Shown here one piece after another: positions 24,824-33,211 of a stretch of DNA of 43,678 nucleotides. Source of the DNA: Nitrospirota bacterium. Lineage in GTDB: Bacteria; Nitrospirota; 9FT-COMBO-42-15; HDB-SIOI813. Made by a program: the position numbers and the translations under genes. Each line of letters starts with the position of its first letter. The first letter of the stretch is position 1. Under the pieces are notes generated by a model. That model was not told where the DNA came from. It made no database searches and saw only the letters and a program-made list of their open reading frames with translations. The DNA lies in contig JADLDG010000061.1 in assembly GCA_020846775.1 (NCBI GenBank), positions 1 through 43,678 on the forward strand, in the 5' to 3' direction.

Positions 24824-26173
24824 TTAGTGGATACCATACCCCTTAATCTTTGTCAACAATGTCTTGTAACTAACCTTCAGGATTTCTGCAGCCTTTGATT
24901 TGTTGCCTTTTGTCAGTTCTAAGATTGATTTAATTGCCCTTATCTCTGCAGACCTTGTTGAGACAGCTACTAATTCTGCCAGGCCGCCTGCTAAAACTCC
25001 CGGTTCCCTTATCCTGTCATTCAGTAAGCCGAGATGTTCAGGTAATATAGTGTTCCCATCACAGAGTATCATGGCACGCTCTAAGCAATTTCCCAGTTCA
25101 CGGATATTTCCTTTCCATGTCTGTTGTATCAGCAGTTCCATGGCAGACCCTGAAATGTCCTGAACATGTTTTTTCAACTCGACGTTGTACGTTGAAATAA
25201 AGTGGTAGGCAAGAAGCGGGATGTCTTCCCTGCGTTCTCGAAGCGGCGGGAGTGTTATTGGGAAGACCGTCAAACGGTAGTATAGGTCTTCTCTGAAGGA
25301 TTTATCGTTTATAGCCTCATTCAGGTTTCTGTTGCTTGCGGCTATTACCCTGACATCCACCTCTATCTTTTTTGTACCGCCTACCCGCTCAATCGAGTCA
25401 CCCTGCAATACTCGCAGCAGTTTTGCCTGAAGCCCAAGGTCCATCTCTCCGATCTCATCCAGAAATATAGTCCCTCTATTTGCGAGCTCAAATTTCCCAA
25501 TCCTCTTCTCAGTCGCCCCAGTAAATGAACCTTTTTCATGACCGAAAAGCTCGCTTTCAAGTAATTCCTTCGGGATCGCAGCGCAGTTTATAGCTACGAA
25601 GGGGCCGTCCTTGTTCAAGCTCAGATAATGAATGGTCCTGGCAAAGACCTCCTTCCCCGTGCCGCTTTCTCCTGACAGCAATACAGTGGCCTTGCTTGGC
25701 GCCACTTTATGGGCCAAGTGCAGTGCATCCATAAATTTAGGACTATGCCCGATTAATCCCGGGACATCCTTATCCCTGCCTTCTTTGAGAAGCAGGTTTT
25801 CAGTGAGCAGACGTTTCTTTTCGAGTGCGCGTTTAATTAACAGAAGGAGATGATCAGGATCAAATGGCTTCGTTATAAAGTCGTAAGCACCTTCCTTTAC
25901 AGCCCTTACTGCATCTTCTATCTTCCCGAATGCAGTCATTAAAATTACAGGTGTAAATGGGCTCTGCTCCCTTACTAATGACAGGATATCAATGCCGGTC
26001 CCGGATGGTAGTCTTAGGTCAGTCAGGACAAGGTCAATATACTCATTTTGAATTTTATCCACACCCTGAGGCGTGTCAGTGCAAAGGATGACCTTATACT
26101 CATCTGCTGAAAGGGTCTGGCAGAGCATCCTTGCCATTGATTCATTATCTTCGACTACAAGTATTGTTGCCAT
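24824..26173 (-). CDS. pilR: NtrC-family sigma-54 response regulator (PilR-like)
   Basis: I prefer ATG 26173 (449 aa); GTG 26179 overlaps AGGTGG. The receiver domain is residues 1-120 with Asp52 (LVLTDLRLP), Thr80 and Lys102. The AAA+ domain has Walker A GESGTGKE (168-175), GSFTGA (215-220, the sigma-54 contact loop), Walker B LDEIGEMD and RERREDIP. The C-terminal Fis-type HTH is GNKSKAAEILKVSYKTLLTKI. It is paired with the kinase ten bases upstream. Position between pilD and minor pilins, and a consensus sigma-54 site before pilV, indicate a PilR role. The EPS and comEA sites could be further targets. Confidence 0.9.
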   Translation of the reverse strand: MATILVVEDNESMARMLCQTLSADEYKVILCTDTPQGVDKIQNEYIDLVLTDLRLPSGTGIDILSLVREQSPFTPVILMTAFGKIEDAVRAVKEGAYDFITKPFDPDHLLLLIKRALEKKRLLTENLLLKEGRDKDVPGLIGHSPKFMDALHLAHKVAPSKATVLLSGESGTGKEVFARTIHYLSLNKDGPFVAINCAAIPKELLESELFGHEKGSFTGATEKRIGKFELANRGTIFLDEIGEMDLGLQAKLLRVLQGDSIERVGGTKKIEVDVRVIAASNRNLNEAINDKSFREDLYYRLTVFPITLPPLRERREDIPLLAYHFISTYNVELKKHVQDISGSAMELLIQQTWKGNIRELGNCLERAMILCDGNTILPEHLGLLNDRIREPGVLAGGLAELVAVSTRSAEIRAIKSILELTKGNKSKAAEILKVSYKTLLTKIKGYGIH

Positions 26174-26182
26174 GGCCACCTG

Positions 26183-27553
26183 TTATTCCGTGTTGTTACT
26201 GATACAAGGCAAATATATCCTGAAAGTGGTTCCCTTCCCGGTCTCGCTCTCTACGTCAATGTGTCCCCCATGTGAGAGTATGATCTTATGTACGAGTGCA
26301 AGCCCCATCCCTGTGCCGCGTGGTTTTGTCGTATAGAACGGAAGAAATATCTTGTCCAGTGTATCTTTAGGTATCCCGATGCCTGTATCTTCAACAATTA
26401 TCTCAATGCCTTCAACAGATGGAGATACCTGCAGGTCTTTTTGAATATCTTTTGTCATGTTTCTGTATTCTGACGGATGACTTCTTGCACTTATCTTGAT
26501 CCTTCCCCCGTTTGGCATTGCCTCAAGCCCGTTCTGTATTATGTTTTGCAGGGCCTGCCGCATTAATACCTCATCAATATTCACTGTTGGCAAATCATTG
26601 ATGCTCAAGTCTACATCTATTTTATGATCTGTATATTTGCCCATAGTAATGTCTATGGTGTTTCTAAGTAATCCGCTAAAATCAACCGGGCTAAGGGATG
26701 GAGTAACATTCCTCCCATAGTTTAACAATTCCCTTATTATCAGGTCCATGGCATTAACTTCTGAGATAATAGTGGAAATATCTTGCTGTGAAGGGTCTTC
26801 ATCGGGGAATTTTTTTGAAAGCATCTTTGCATATCCCATAATTGAACCCATCGAGTTTCTGAGTTCATGTGCAATACCGCCTGACATCTCCCCCAGCATG
26901 GCAAGGCGCTGCCTGAGTTCGCCCTGCTCCCGCAGCATCTTTATCTCTGTGAGGTCTGTGAATACAATTATAATTCCAGTATGTTTCCCTTCCTTATCCC
27001 GCAGAGGTGAAACCGACAGACCTATCCATATATTAGTACCTTCTTTTTTCTGGAACGATATCTCCTGTCGCGACAGGGATGTTGCCAGCATTAATGACTC
27101 ATCAAGAACATGGCATATAGCGTTATCCTGACCGAAGACTTTTACGCAAGACAATCCCACTGCATCCTCTTTTTTAATTGATAACATCTTTTCTGCCGCA
27201 TGATTAAAAGTCGTTATAACCCTGTCCATATTAAATGTCACAACACCGCTCCCGACACACATAAGGATATCTTCATTATAATTCTCTGCTGCAGATGCAC
27301 GACGCTCTGCCATGCCCCGCAGTTTCTCCAACTCGTCTTCTTTTTCCTTCAGTTTCTGTATGAGTGATGAGAATGTGTCAATTATAAACTCGACCTTTTC
27401 TTTTTTTTCAGGTGAAGTCTGTTCGGCATTGGCTGCGATAAGGTTCTTGCGTGTCATGAACAATGCCCGGAGAATCAAGTATATGGCGACTCCGCCCGCA
27501 AGTACGCCAGCCGCAAGGGCTAATAATGCCATAAGTCCATCCCGAAATACCAT
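26183..27553 (-). CDS. pilS: sensor histidine kinase (PilS/ZraS-like)
   Basis: The product is 456 aa. GGAG eight bases before ATG 27553 supports the start inside pilD (34-base overlap). It has one N-terminal membrane segment (about 8-33), a coiled linker (about 60-88), a PAS domain (about 90-200: GSGVVTFNMDRVITTFNHAAEKML, then SPLRDKEGKHTGIIIVFTDLTE), HisKA with His229 (GGIAHELRNSMG) and HATPase (NGLEAMPNGG, EDTGIGIP, FYTTKPRGTGMGLALV). It differs from classic PilS, which has six membrane segments. The sensed signal is unknown. It should phosphorylate the adjacent regulator. Confidence 0.88.
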   Translation of the reverse strand: MVFRDGLMALLALAAGVLAGGVAIYLILRALFMTRKNLIAANAEQTSPEKKEKVEFIIDTFSSLIQKLKEKEDELEKLRGMAERRASAAENYNEDILMCVGSGVVTFNMDRVITTFNHAAEKMLSIKKEDAVGLSCVKVFGQDNAICHVLDESLMLATSLSRQEISFQKKEGTNIWIGLSVSPLRDKEGKHTGIIIVFTDLTEIKMLREQGELRQRLAMLGEMSGGIAHELRNSMGSIMGYAKMLSKKFPDEDPSQQDISTIISEVNAMDLIIRELLNYGRNVTPSLSPVDFSGLLRNTIDITMGKYTDHKIDVDLSINDLPTVNIDEVLMRQALQNIIQNGLEAMPNGGRIKISARSHPSEYRNMTKDIQKDLQVSPSVEGIEIIVEDTGIGIPKDTLDKIFLPFYTTKPRGTGMGLALVHKIILSHGGHIDVESETGKGTTFRIYLPCISNNTE

Positions 27554-28281
27554 TCAATAATCTCCGCCTTAAAGAACAGGCTCATTATACCACCAAAGGC
27601 AAGGAAAGGCCCGAACGGGATCTTATATTTCCTCCCCTTCCCGAAGAATATCATTATAAAGATTCCCACTAAAGAACCAATGAAGGAAGATAATACAATA
27701 GTGATTAAGACGTCTGTAAGTCCTAAAAAAGACCCGATCATGGCGATTAATTTAATATCCCCGCCCCCCATGCCGCCCCGGCTCGCTACAGCAATTACAA
27801 AAAAAAGGCCGCCACCAAGCAATATCCCGAAGAAGGAACTCTTTATGCCTGCAGGAAGTATAAGGGCGCTTGCAGCTAAACCTATAATTATCCCTGGAAT
27901 AGTTATTACATCGGGGATTATCTGGTGATACAGGTCTATAACACTTGCAGTAAGAAGAGATGAAAAAAGGAGTGCATAAAAGGCAGTCTCTGCATTAAAT
28001 CCAAATTTCCATGCTATTAAGACATATCCTGCTCCATTAATAAGTTCAATCAGAATGTACTGCGCTGAAATAGATGTTCCGCAGTCCCTGCATCTTCCCC
28101 GCAGCATCAGGAAGCTTAGGATCGGGATATTGTCGTAGAACTTTATTGATGTCCTGCATTGGGGGCAATTAGATGCTGGCGAGATTATGGATTTCTCCAT
28201 CGGCAAACGGTGAATGCAGACATTGAGGAAACTGCCTACTGCAGCGCCTAATACAAAGATAAATATGTATGTTAGAATCAT
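27520..28281 (-). CDS. pilD: prepilin peptidase/N-methyltransferase PilD
   Basis: The product is 253 aa and polytopic. The N-terminal domain has GSFLNVCIHRLP and a zinc-binding pair of CxxC motifs (C39, C42, C64, C67) linked to the methylase function. The two catalytic aspartates are Asp116 (SVIDLYHQIIPD) and Asp175 (GGGDIK) of the GxGD protease family. It cleaves the leaders of all the pilins listed here and methylates the new N-terminus. It starts the minus-strand pilus block and is divergent from gpsA. Confidence 0.95.
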   Translation of the reverse strand: MILTYIFIFVLGAAVGSFLNVCIHRLPMEKSIISPASNCPQCRTSIKFYDNIPILSFLMLRGRCRDCGTSISAQYILIELINGAGYVLIAWKFGFNAETAFYALLFSSLLTASVIDLYHQIIPDVITIPGIIIGLAASALILPAGIKSSFFGILLGGGLFFVIAVASRGGMGGGDIKLIAMIGSFLGLTDVLITIVLSSFIGSLVGIFIMIFFGKGRKYKIPFGPFLAFGGIMSLFFKAEIIEWYFGMDLWHY

Positions 28282-28299
28282 TTAGGGGTTGCCTTAATC

Positions 28300-28328
28300 T
28301 TGACATGCATGGTTAATAAATGCATTAT
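28300..28328 (+). promoter_or_regulatory. probable promoter of gpsA
   Basis: TTGACA (28300-28305) and CATTAT (28323-28328) are 17 bases apart in the divergent pilD-gpsA gap. The spacer and -10 contain an inverted ATGCAT pair, which might be an operator. Confidence 0.45.
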
Positions 28329-28388
28329 AAACAGTGTCAATAAAGCATGCAAGCGATAAGCTGTAATTGAATTATAAAGGTTTTTCTG

Positions 28389-29399
28389 ATGATCAAAAAG
28401 ATAGCAGTTTTAGGGGCTGGCAGTTGGGGGACAACCCTTGCCTTGCTGCTCGCTGAAAAAGATAATGAAATACGGTTATGGGCCTACGAAAAAGAACTCG
28501 TAGAGGTTATAAAAAAAGAGAGGGTGAATACCTTATACCTTCCGGGTTATACACTGCCAGATAACATTTATCCTACAAATTCACTGAGAGAGGCAATCAA
28601 ATCATCAAATTATATACTTTCAGTTGTTCCTTCCCACGCAGTAAGAGATATATTTACAGAATTAAAAGAGTTCATGCCTGATGTCCCGGTAATAAGCGCT
28701 ACTAAGGGGATCTCTACCGATACATTGCAAACAGTCTCACAGGTAATGGCAGATGTCCTGTCTTTAGCAACAACTCAAAAGAGATTTGCAACTATCTCAG
28801 GGCCTAGTTTTGCTAAAGAGGTAGCACAGAAACACCCGACTGCTATAACAATCGCCTCTGGAAATGAAGTCCTTGCCAAGGAATTGCAAACCCTGTTCTT
28901 CCGTTCATACTTCCGTGTTTATACCAACATGGACATAATAGGTGTTGAGGTTGGCGGGTCACTAAAAAATGTTATAGCAATAGCTACCGGGTGTGCAGAC
29001 GGGCTTGGTTTTGGACACAATACAAGGGCCGCATTAATCACCCGAGGTCTTGCGGAGATCAGGAGACTCGGGCTGGCTATGGGAGCACAGGCCCCGACCT
29101 TCTACGGGCTCTCAGGGATAGGAGACCTGGTCCTGACTTGCACCGGTGAATTAAGCAGGAACAGGACTCTTGGATACAGACTTGGGCAGGGGGTAAAACT
29201 CAAAGACACATTCTCGGAATTGTCGGGGAGAGGGATGGTCGCAGAGGGTATTAAGACCGCAAAGGCGGCCCGGGAGCTTGCAAAGAAGTATGATGTTTCC
29301 ATGCCTATTACACAAGAGGTATACAGCCTGCTCTATGAAGAAAAAGATGTCCGGAAGGTAGCGAATGACCTGATGATGCGTGAAATGGGAGGGGAGTAA
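28389..29399 (+). CDS. gpsA: glycerol-3-phosphate dehydrogenase [NAD(P)+]
   Basis: The product is 336 aa, the normal length. The nucleotide-binding motif is AVLGAGSWGTTLA at the N-terminus. ISGPSFAKEVA, the catalytic-lysine region GVEVGGSLKNVIAIATG, RGLAEIRRLG and GLSGIGDLVLTCTGELSRNR are all family landmarks. It reduces dihydroxyacetone phosphate to sn-glycerol-3-phosphate for phospholipid synthesis. AAAGG lies before the ATG. Confidence 0.96.
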   Translation: MIKKIAVLGAGSWGTTLALLLAEKDNEIRLWAYEKELVEVIKKERVNTLYLPGYTLPDNIYPTNSLREAIKSSNYILSVVPSHAVRDIFTELKEFMPDVPVISATKGISTDTLQTVSQVMADVLSLATTQKRFATISGPSFAKEVAQKHPTAITIASGNEVLAKELQTLFFRSYFRVYTNMDIIGVEVGGSLKNVIAIATGCADGLGFGHNTRAALITRGLAEIRRLGLAMGAQAPTFYGLSGIGDLVLTCTGELSRNRTLGYRLGQGVKLKDTFSELSGRGMVAEGIKTAKAARELAKKYDVSMPITQEVYSLLYEEKDVRKVANDLMMREMGGE

Positions 29400-29407
29400 A
29401 AGCGTAA

Positions 29408-29439
29408 GCAATGAGTTATAAGAAGCAATGAGCAATGAG
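29408..29439 (+). repeat. GCAATGAG microrepeat before larB
   Basis: Copies start at 29408, 29425 and 29432; the last two overlap with a 7-base period (GCAATGAGCAATGAG). The same octamer precedes cbiO and the deacetylase gene. It contains ATG triplets that create false upstream starts for larB. Confidence 0.7.
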
Positions 29440-29454
29440 TTGGAGAATTTTCGG

Positions 29455-30210
29455 ATGAAACCTGAAGACATAGCAAAGATTTTGAGATCGGTTAAGGCAG
29501 GCAGACTTGGTGTAGACAAGGCCCTTGACCGCCTGCGGCATCTCCCCTATGAAAACCTTGATTTTGCCCGTATAGACCATCACAGACACCTGAGACAGGG
29601 TATGCCTGAGGTGATATACTGCGAGGGAAAGAAGGTTGTTCAGGTAGTAAGGATAGCTGAACGGATACTTGATAAAAAAGGAGATATCATTGCAACCAGG
29701 GCAGACAAGGATATATTCGATGCCCTTTCAGCTATGGATGACAGGGCAGAGTATAATGAATCCGGTCGGGTGATTACAGTACTGCATAAAAAGAAAAATC
29801 TTACAAAAAGTACCGTACTGATTGTCTCAGGAGGCACATCTGACATGCCTGTTGCAGAAGAGGCCCATGCCATACTTTATGCCTTTGGAAGCAGGGTGGA
29901 GACACTTTATGATGTCGGGGTGGCGGGGATACACAGATTGCTCGATAACCGTGATGCATTGCTGAAACCCCGTGTAATTATCGTTATTGCAGGCATGGAC
30001 GGTGCCCTTGCGAGCGTGGTTGGCGGGCTTGCCTCCCAGCCTGTGATAGCAGTACCTACAAGCAATGGATACGGTGCAAGTTTCGGAGGTGTTGCTGCCC
30101 TTCTTACCATGCTCAACAGTTGCGCTGCAGGTGTAGCTGTAATGAATATAGACAATGGTTTTGGCGCAGCCTGTATAGCACACAAGATCAATATGACAGG
30201 CGAGCCTTAA
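29455..30210 (+). CDS. larB: LarB, pyridinium-3,5-biscarboxylic acid mononucleotide synthase
   Basis: I use ATG 29455 (251 aa; GGAG nine bases upstream); ATG 29428 falls within the microrepeat. The N-terminal part (DKALDRLRHLPYENLDFARIDHHR, GMPEVIYCEGK) is the LarB-specific region. The C-terminal AIR carboxylase-like domain has VSGGTSDMPVAEEA, DVGVAGIHRL, VIAGMDGALASVVGGL and VIAVPTSNGYGA. LarB carboxylates nicotinic acid adenine dinucleotide as the first step to the nickel-pincer nucleotide. larC follows; the sulfur-inserting larE is not in the window. Confidence 0.94.
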   Translation: MKPEDIAKILRSVKAGRLGVDKALDRLRHLPYENLDFARIDHHRHLRQGMPEVIYCEGKKVVQVVRIAERILDKKGDIIATRADKDIFDALSAMDDRAEYNESGRVITVLHKKKNLTKSTVLIVSGGTSDMPVAEEAHAILYAFGSRVETLYDVGVAGIHRLLDNRDALLKPRVIIVIAGMDGALASVVGGLASQPVIAVPTSNGYGASFGGVAALLTMLNSCAAGVAVMNIDNGFGAACIAHKINMTGEP

Positions 30211-30224
30211 ACTGTAGCAATAAA

Positions 30225-30298
30225 AATCCCCCTTAATCCCCCTTTTTCAAAGGGGGAAATGCTGTTCCCCCCTTTAGAAAAGTGGGGCGAGGGGGATT
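30225..30298 (+). repeat. palindromic repeat PR1, full copy between larB and larC
   Basis: AATCCCCCTTAATCCCCC, a TTTTTCAAA hairpin, a CTTTAGAAAAG hairpin and GGGGGATTTGAAA form the same double palindrome as the copies at 8724-8797 (opposite strand) and 31551-31624. It fills most of the larB-larC gap. Read through from an upstream ATG it would add FPPLEKWGEGD to LarC. Confidence 0.85.
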
Positions 30299-30315
30299 TG
30301 AAACTGGACTTTCAA

Positions 30316-31482
30316 ATGAAAATAGCCTATTTCGATTGTTCCAGCGGCATCAGCGGCGATATGATCCTCGGCGCTTTGGTTGATGCGGGGGTCCCCTTCG
30401 ATGAACTAATAGAGGGCCTTTCAAAACTAAATCTGGACGGGTTCTCCATCACCGCAGGCACTGTTTTGAAAAAGGGTGTCAGGGCAACAAAAATTGATGT
30501 TGTCATAGAAAGCCGGGATCTGCCGGGACGGCCTTTAAAAGACCTGAGGGATATCATATCCGACAGCGCCCTTGACAGTGAAATAAAGTCGAAAAGCATT
30601 TCAATCTTCCAGCGGCTTGCTGAGGCTGAGTCAGTTGTGCATAACTGTCGGGTCGAGGAAGTGCACTTCCATGAAGTTGGGCACATTGATACGATTGTGG
30701 ACATAGTTGGTTCCGTCTATGCAGTTCATCTGCTTGGCATAGATAAAGTTGTATCGTCTCCAATAGATACCGGCAGTGGCAGTGTAAAGATGTCACATGG
30801 CCTTTTCCCTATCCCGGCCCCTGTGACTGCGGAACTGCTGAGAGATGTACCCCTCTTCTCGTGCGGCACAGAGCGTGAACTCACCACTCCTACCGGTGCG
30901 GCAATTATAACTTCTTTTGCATCATCGTTTCAGCCATTGCCCGGGATGACACTCTCTAAGATAGGTTACGGAGCCGGCGGATGGGATTTAAGAGAAAAAC
31001 CGAATGTCCTGAGGGTTTTTATTGGTGAGGATACAGATGTATACGGTACAGATGAAGTTTGTGTTATAGAGACAAATATTGATGATATGAATCCGCAGGT
31101 CTACGAATACCTGATGGACCGTCTCTTTGATGCCGGGGCGCTTGATGTCTATATTACTCCGGTTGTTATGAAGAAGAGCCGGCCGGCCCAAATGCTTTCT
31201 GCGGTAGCAGATACAGAACGATTAAATGCCATGAAGGAAATCATATTCAGGGAGACGACAACAATAGGAGTCAGAGTAAGGAAGATGTCTCGTTTTGTCC
31301 TTGAACGCGACATGAAAGAGGTCCACCTTCCATATGGGACTGTACGCGTAAAGATATCAGGTAGTAGTAACGGTGTATGCAATATCGTCCCTGAATATGA
31401 GGATTGTAAGGCATTAGCAATGAAGACAGGTCTTCCACTAAGGGATATAATCGAGCTTGCGAGAAGACTGGGACAGGAGTGA
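30316..31482 (+). CDS. larC: LarC, nickel-pincer cofactor nickel insertase
   Basis: The family starts at KIAYFDCSSGISGDM, so ATG 30316 is the natural start (388 aa); an in-frame ATG at 30259 lies within the palindromic repeat. Landmarks include GDMILGALVDAGVP, HFHEVGHIDTIVDIVG, PTGAAIITSFA and DDMNPQVYEYLMDRLF. LarC inserts Ni into the pincer nucleotide in a CTP-dependent reaction. In some lactobacilli the protein is split by a frameshift; here it is one frame. With a NikL-CbiMQO importer in the same window, the organism probably uses Ni enzymes of the lactate racemase superfamily. Confidence 0.94.
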   Translation: MKIAYFDCSSGISGDMILGALVDAGVPFDELIEGLSKLNLDGFSITAGTVLKKGVRATKIDVVIESRDLPGRPLKDLRDIISDSALDSEIKSKSISIFQRLAEAESVVHNCRVEEVHFHEVGHIDTIVDIVGSVYAVHLLGIDKVVSSPIDTGSGSVKMSHGLFPIPAPVTAELLRDVPLFSCGTERELTTPTGAAIITSFASSFQPLPGMTLSKIGYGAGGWDLREKPNVLRVFIGEDTDVYGTDEVCVIETNIDDMNPQVYEYLMDRLFDAGALDVYITPVVMKKSRPAQMLSAVADTERLNAMKEIIFRETTTIGVRVRKMSRFVLERDMKEVHLPYGTVRVKISGSSNGVCNIVPEYEDCKALAMKTGLPLRDIIELARRLGQE

Positions 31483-32303
31483 AGAAACGCGTAAACTACT
31501 CTCTCCTTCAAGGAGAAGGACAGGGTGGGGATGGGTTATTCCCAGATGAAAATCCCCCTATATCCCCCTTTTTCAAAGGGGGACTAATGTCCCCCCCTTT
31601 AGAAAAGGGGGGGGAGGGGGGATTTGAAACTGGTTCCTCAGATGAAACCCTCGACGAAATAGAGGATGTCCGGATACTCCAGCCAAAGAAAGGTCACCGC
31701 TTCACAACCGACTCTGTCCTGCTTGCCAGACTATCCACCCCAAAAAAATACGCAAAAGTTTTAGAACTTGGAACAGGCTGCGGAGTAGTATCAATTATCC
31801 TCTCCAGGAGAACCCCATCTCTCCGGATTACTGCAGTAGAAATACAGGAAGATATGGCCAGGCTTGCGGAACGTAATGTTAAACTGAATAACATGGAACA
31901 TAGTATCTCTGTTTTAAACATGGATGTAAAAGAGTTGTATAAAGCCCTGCCATCATCGCACTTTGATTATATAGTGACAAACCCTCCCTACAGGCGGCCA
32001 ACCTCCGGACGTACCAGCCCTGACAAAACGAGGTCTGTTTCAAACCATGAGTTATCTGTGACAATAAATGACATCATGAAGGTTAGCCAGCATTTGCTTA
32101 AGGTGCGCGGCCGAATTAGTCTTATATATATTGCTGACAGGTTGGTTGACTTATTCGCGGCGATGAGGAGTTGCAGGATTGAACCTAAAGAAATGCGATG
32201 TATCCTCTCCAATAAAGAAGGTGTTTCAAGGTTTGTCCGGGTTGAAGGAGTGAGAGATGGAAAGCCAGGGCTGAATTTATCATGCTTTAGTAAACACCTT
32301 TGA
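31479..32303 (+). CDS. TrmN6-like SAM-dependent methyltransferase with repeat-encoded N-terminus
   Basis: GTG 31479 overlaps the larC stop (GTGA); the only other in-frame start before the conserved core is ATG 31587. The core begins at ETLDEIEDVRILQPKKGHRFTTDSVLLA, as in tRNA1(Val) adenine-N6 methyltransferases. It continues with motif I (LELGTGCGVVSI) and the catalytic NPPY (VTNPPYRR). The first ~50 residues (from the GTG) are translated repeats: PR2 (31497-31535) gives LLQGEGQGGDG, and PR1 (31551-31624) gives NPPISPFFKGGLMSPPLEKGGEGGFE. Both candidate starts include repeat sequence. 274 aa from the GTG. Confidence 0.85.
   Translation: MKKRVNYSLLQGEGQGGDGLFPDENPPISPFFKGGLMSPPLEKGGEGGFETGSSDETLDEIEDVRILQPKKGHRFTTDSVLLARLSTPKKYAKVLELGTGCGVVSIILSRRTPSLRITAVEIQEDMARLAERNVKLNNMEHSISVLNMDVKELYKALPSSHFDYIVTNPPYRRPTSGRTSPDKTRSVSNHELSVTINDIMKVSQHLLKVRGRISLIYIADRLVDLFAAMRSCRIEPKEMRCILSNKEGVSRFVRVEGVRDGKPGLNLSCFSKHL
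31497..31535 (+). repeat. palindromic repeat PR2 in trmN6-like gene
   Basis: CTCTCTCCTTCAAGGAGAAG followed by GACAGGGTGGGGATGGG resembles the element at 36669-36706 in the DegT gene (CCCTCTCCCTCAGGGAGAGGG then GGGGTGAGGG). The hairpin is TCTCCTT/AAGGAGA. Confidence 0.65.
31551..31624 (+). repeat. palindromic repeat PR1, full copy in trmN6-like gene
   Basis: This is a double palindrome, as at 30225-30298, with C and G runs extended to seven and eight bases. It is translated without a stop in the methyltransferase frame. Confidence 0.85.
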
Positions 32304-32608
32304 TTACGGGCTATGGAAAGACTTTTTTTATTTAGCTATTGAAATAATTTTAAAATCGTGTAAAATTCACATTCAATCACAAAAAGTGATCTACTGATAC
32401 TATAGTAGAAGTCAGATAGGTAGAATGCAGAAGAGAGAGTAGATGCTAAATTGCGCTGTTTGTTGGTATCTTCCCACAGACCATCCCTATTGGGAAAATT
32501 AGGTTATAAGATGGGTATTTTTTTTCTCACTTAAAAAATCTTGCTAATCTGATTAATACGTTATCAGTGAAAAACAGCTTTGTTTTCAGCTAAAATCAAC
32601 CGAGCGAA
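32304..32608 (+). promoter_or_regulatory. upstream region of the polysaccharide operon
   Basis: No gene is visible. The stretch is AT-rich and includes small symmetric elements that might bind an enhancer-binding protein: GTG-TAAAATT-CAC (32359-32371), CTACT/AGTAG (32391-32395/32404-32408) and TGAT...ATCA (32550-32566). It leads to a sigma-54 promoter at 32609. No rho-independent terminator is seen after the methyltransferase gene. Confidence 0.4.
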
Positions 32609-32625
32609 TGGCACGCAACTTGCTT
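32609..32625 (+). promoter_or_regulatory. sigma-54 promoter of the polysaccharide operon
   Basis: TGGCACGCAACTTGCTT is a full match to the sigma-54 -24/-12 consensus (TGGCACG-N4-TTGCW). The predicted start near 32634 leaves only about 12 bases before the ATG of the NusG-like gene. That start has no strong ribosome-binding site, so leadered translation may be weak. Confidence 0.88.
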
Positions 32626-32645
32626 CCTTCTAATCCAATAACATT

Positions 32646-33113
32646 ATGAAACCACAATGGTATGCAGTTCATACTAAGCCCCGGCAGGAGGCCGTAGCTG
32701 AGGCATTTCTGAGGCAATCTGGAGTTGAAATCTTTTATCCCAGGATAGGGCCATCCAAATCATTATTTACAGGTTACATATTTGCTAAATTCGATCCTGA
32801 CACACAGTTGAGATTAGTGAAATATTCCAGAGGAGTCAGTTCAGTTGTCAATTTTGGGGATAAACCTTCCCCAGTGGATGAAATGCTCATTGAAGGGATA
32901 AATCTGAGGATTAAAGATGGTTTTGTGGTTCTTGATCCCCCATCATTTACAAAAGGGGAGAGGGTCGAAATTAAAGAGGGGCCATTAGAAGGTATCAGCG
33001 GAATATTCGACAGCCGCGTAAAAGACTCAGACAGAGTTATCATACTGCTGAATGCCATAGCATCGCAGTCCAGGATTGTCGTTTCCTCCGCGAGCCTTCG
33101 CAGGTCCTCTTAA
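32646..33113 (+). CDS. NusG-family transcription elongation factor (RfaH-like)
   Basis: The product is 155 aa. The N-terminal NGN domain is WYAVHTKPRQEAVAEAFLRQSGVEIFYPRI, LFTGYIFAKFD, VKYSRGVSSVVNFG. The C-terminal KOW domain is TKGERVEIKEGPLEGISGIFDSRV. It is shorter than housekeeping NusG and is first in a polysaccharide operon, where specialised NusG paralogues (RfaH, LoaP, UpxY type) suppress early termination in long operons. An ops-like element lies in the leader of the next gene. No housekeeping context such as secE or rplK is present. Confidence 0.88.
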   Translation: MKPQWYAVHTKPRQEAVAEAFLRQSGVEIFYPRIGPSKSLFTGYIFAKFDPDTQLRLVKYSRGVSSVVNFGDKPSPVDEMLIEGINLRIKDGFVVLDPPSFTKGERVEIKEGPLEGISGIFDSRVKDSDRVIILLNAIASQSRIVVSSASLRRSS

Positions 33114-33211
33114 AAACCAACGTTTAAGGTATCATTTTTTTACATAATTGTTTCGCTTTCTAAAGCAACTTATATGGTTGCCGAAGTTATTAACATATTA
33201 TATTACACCAT

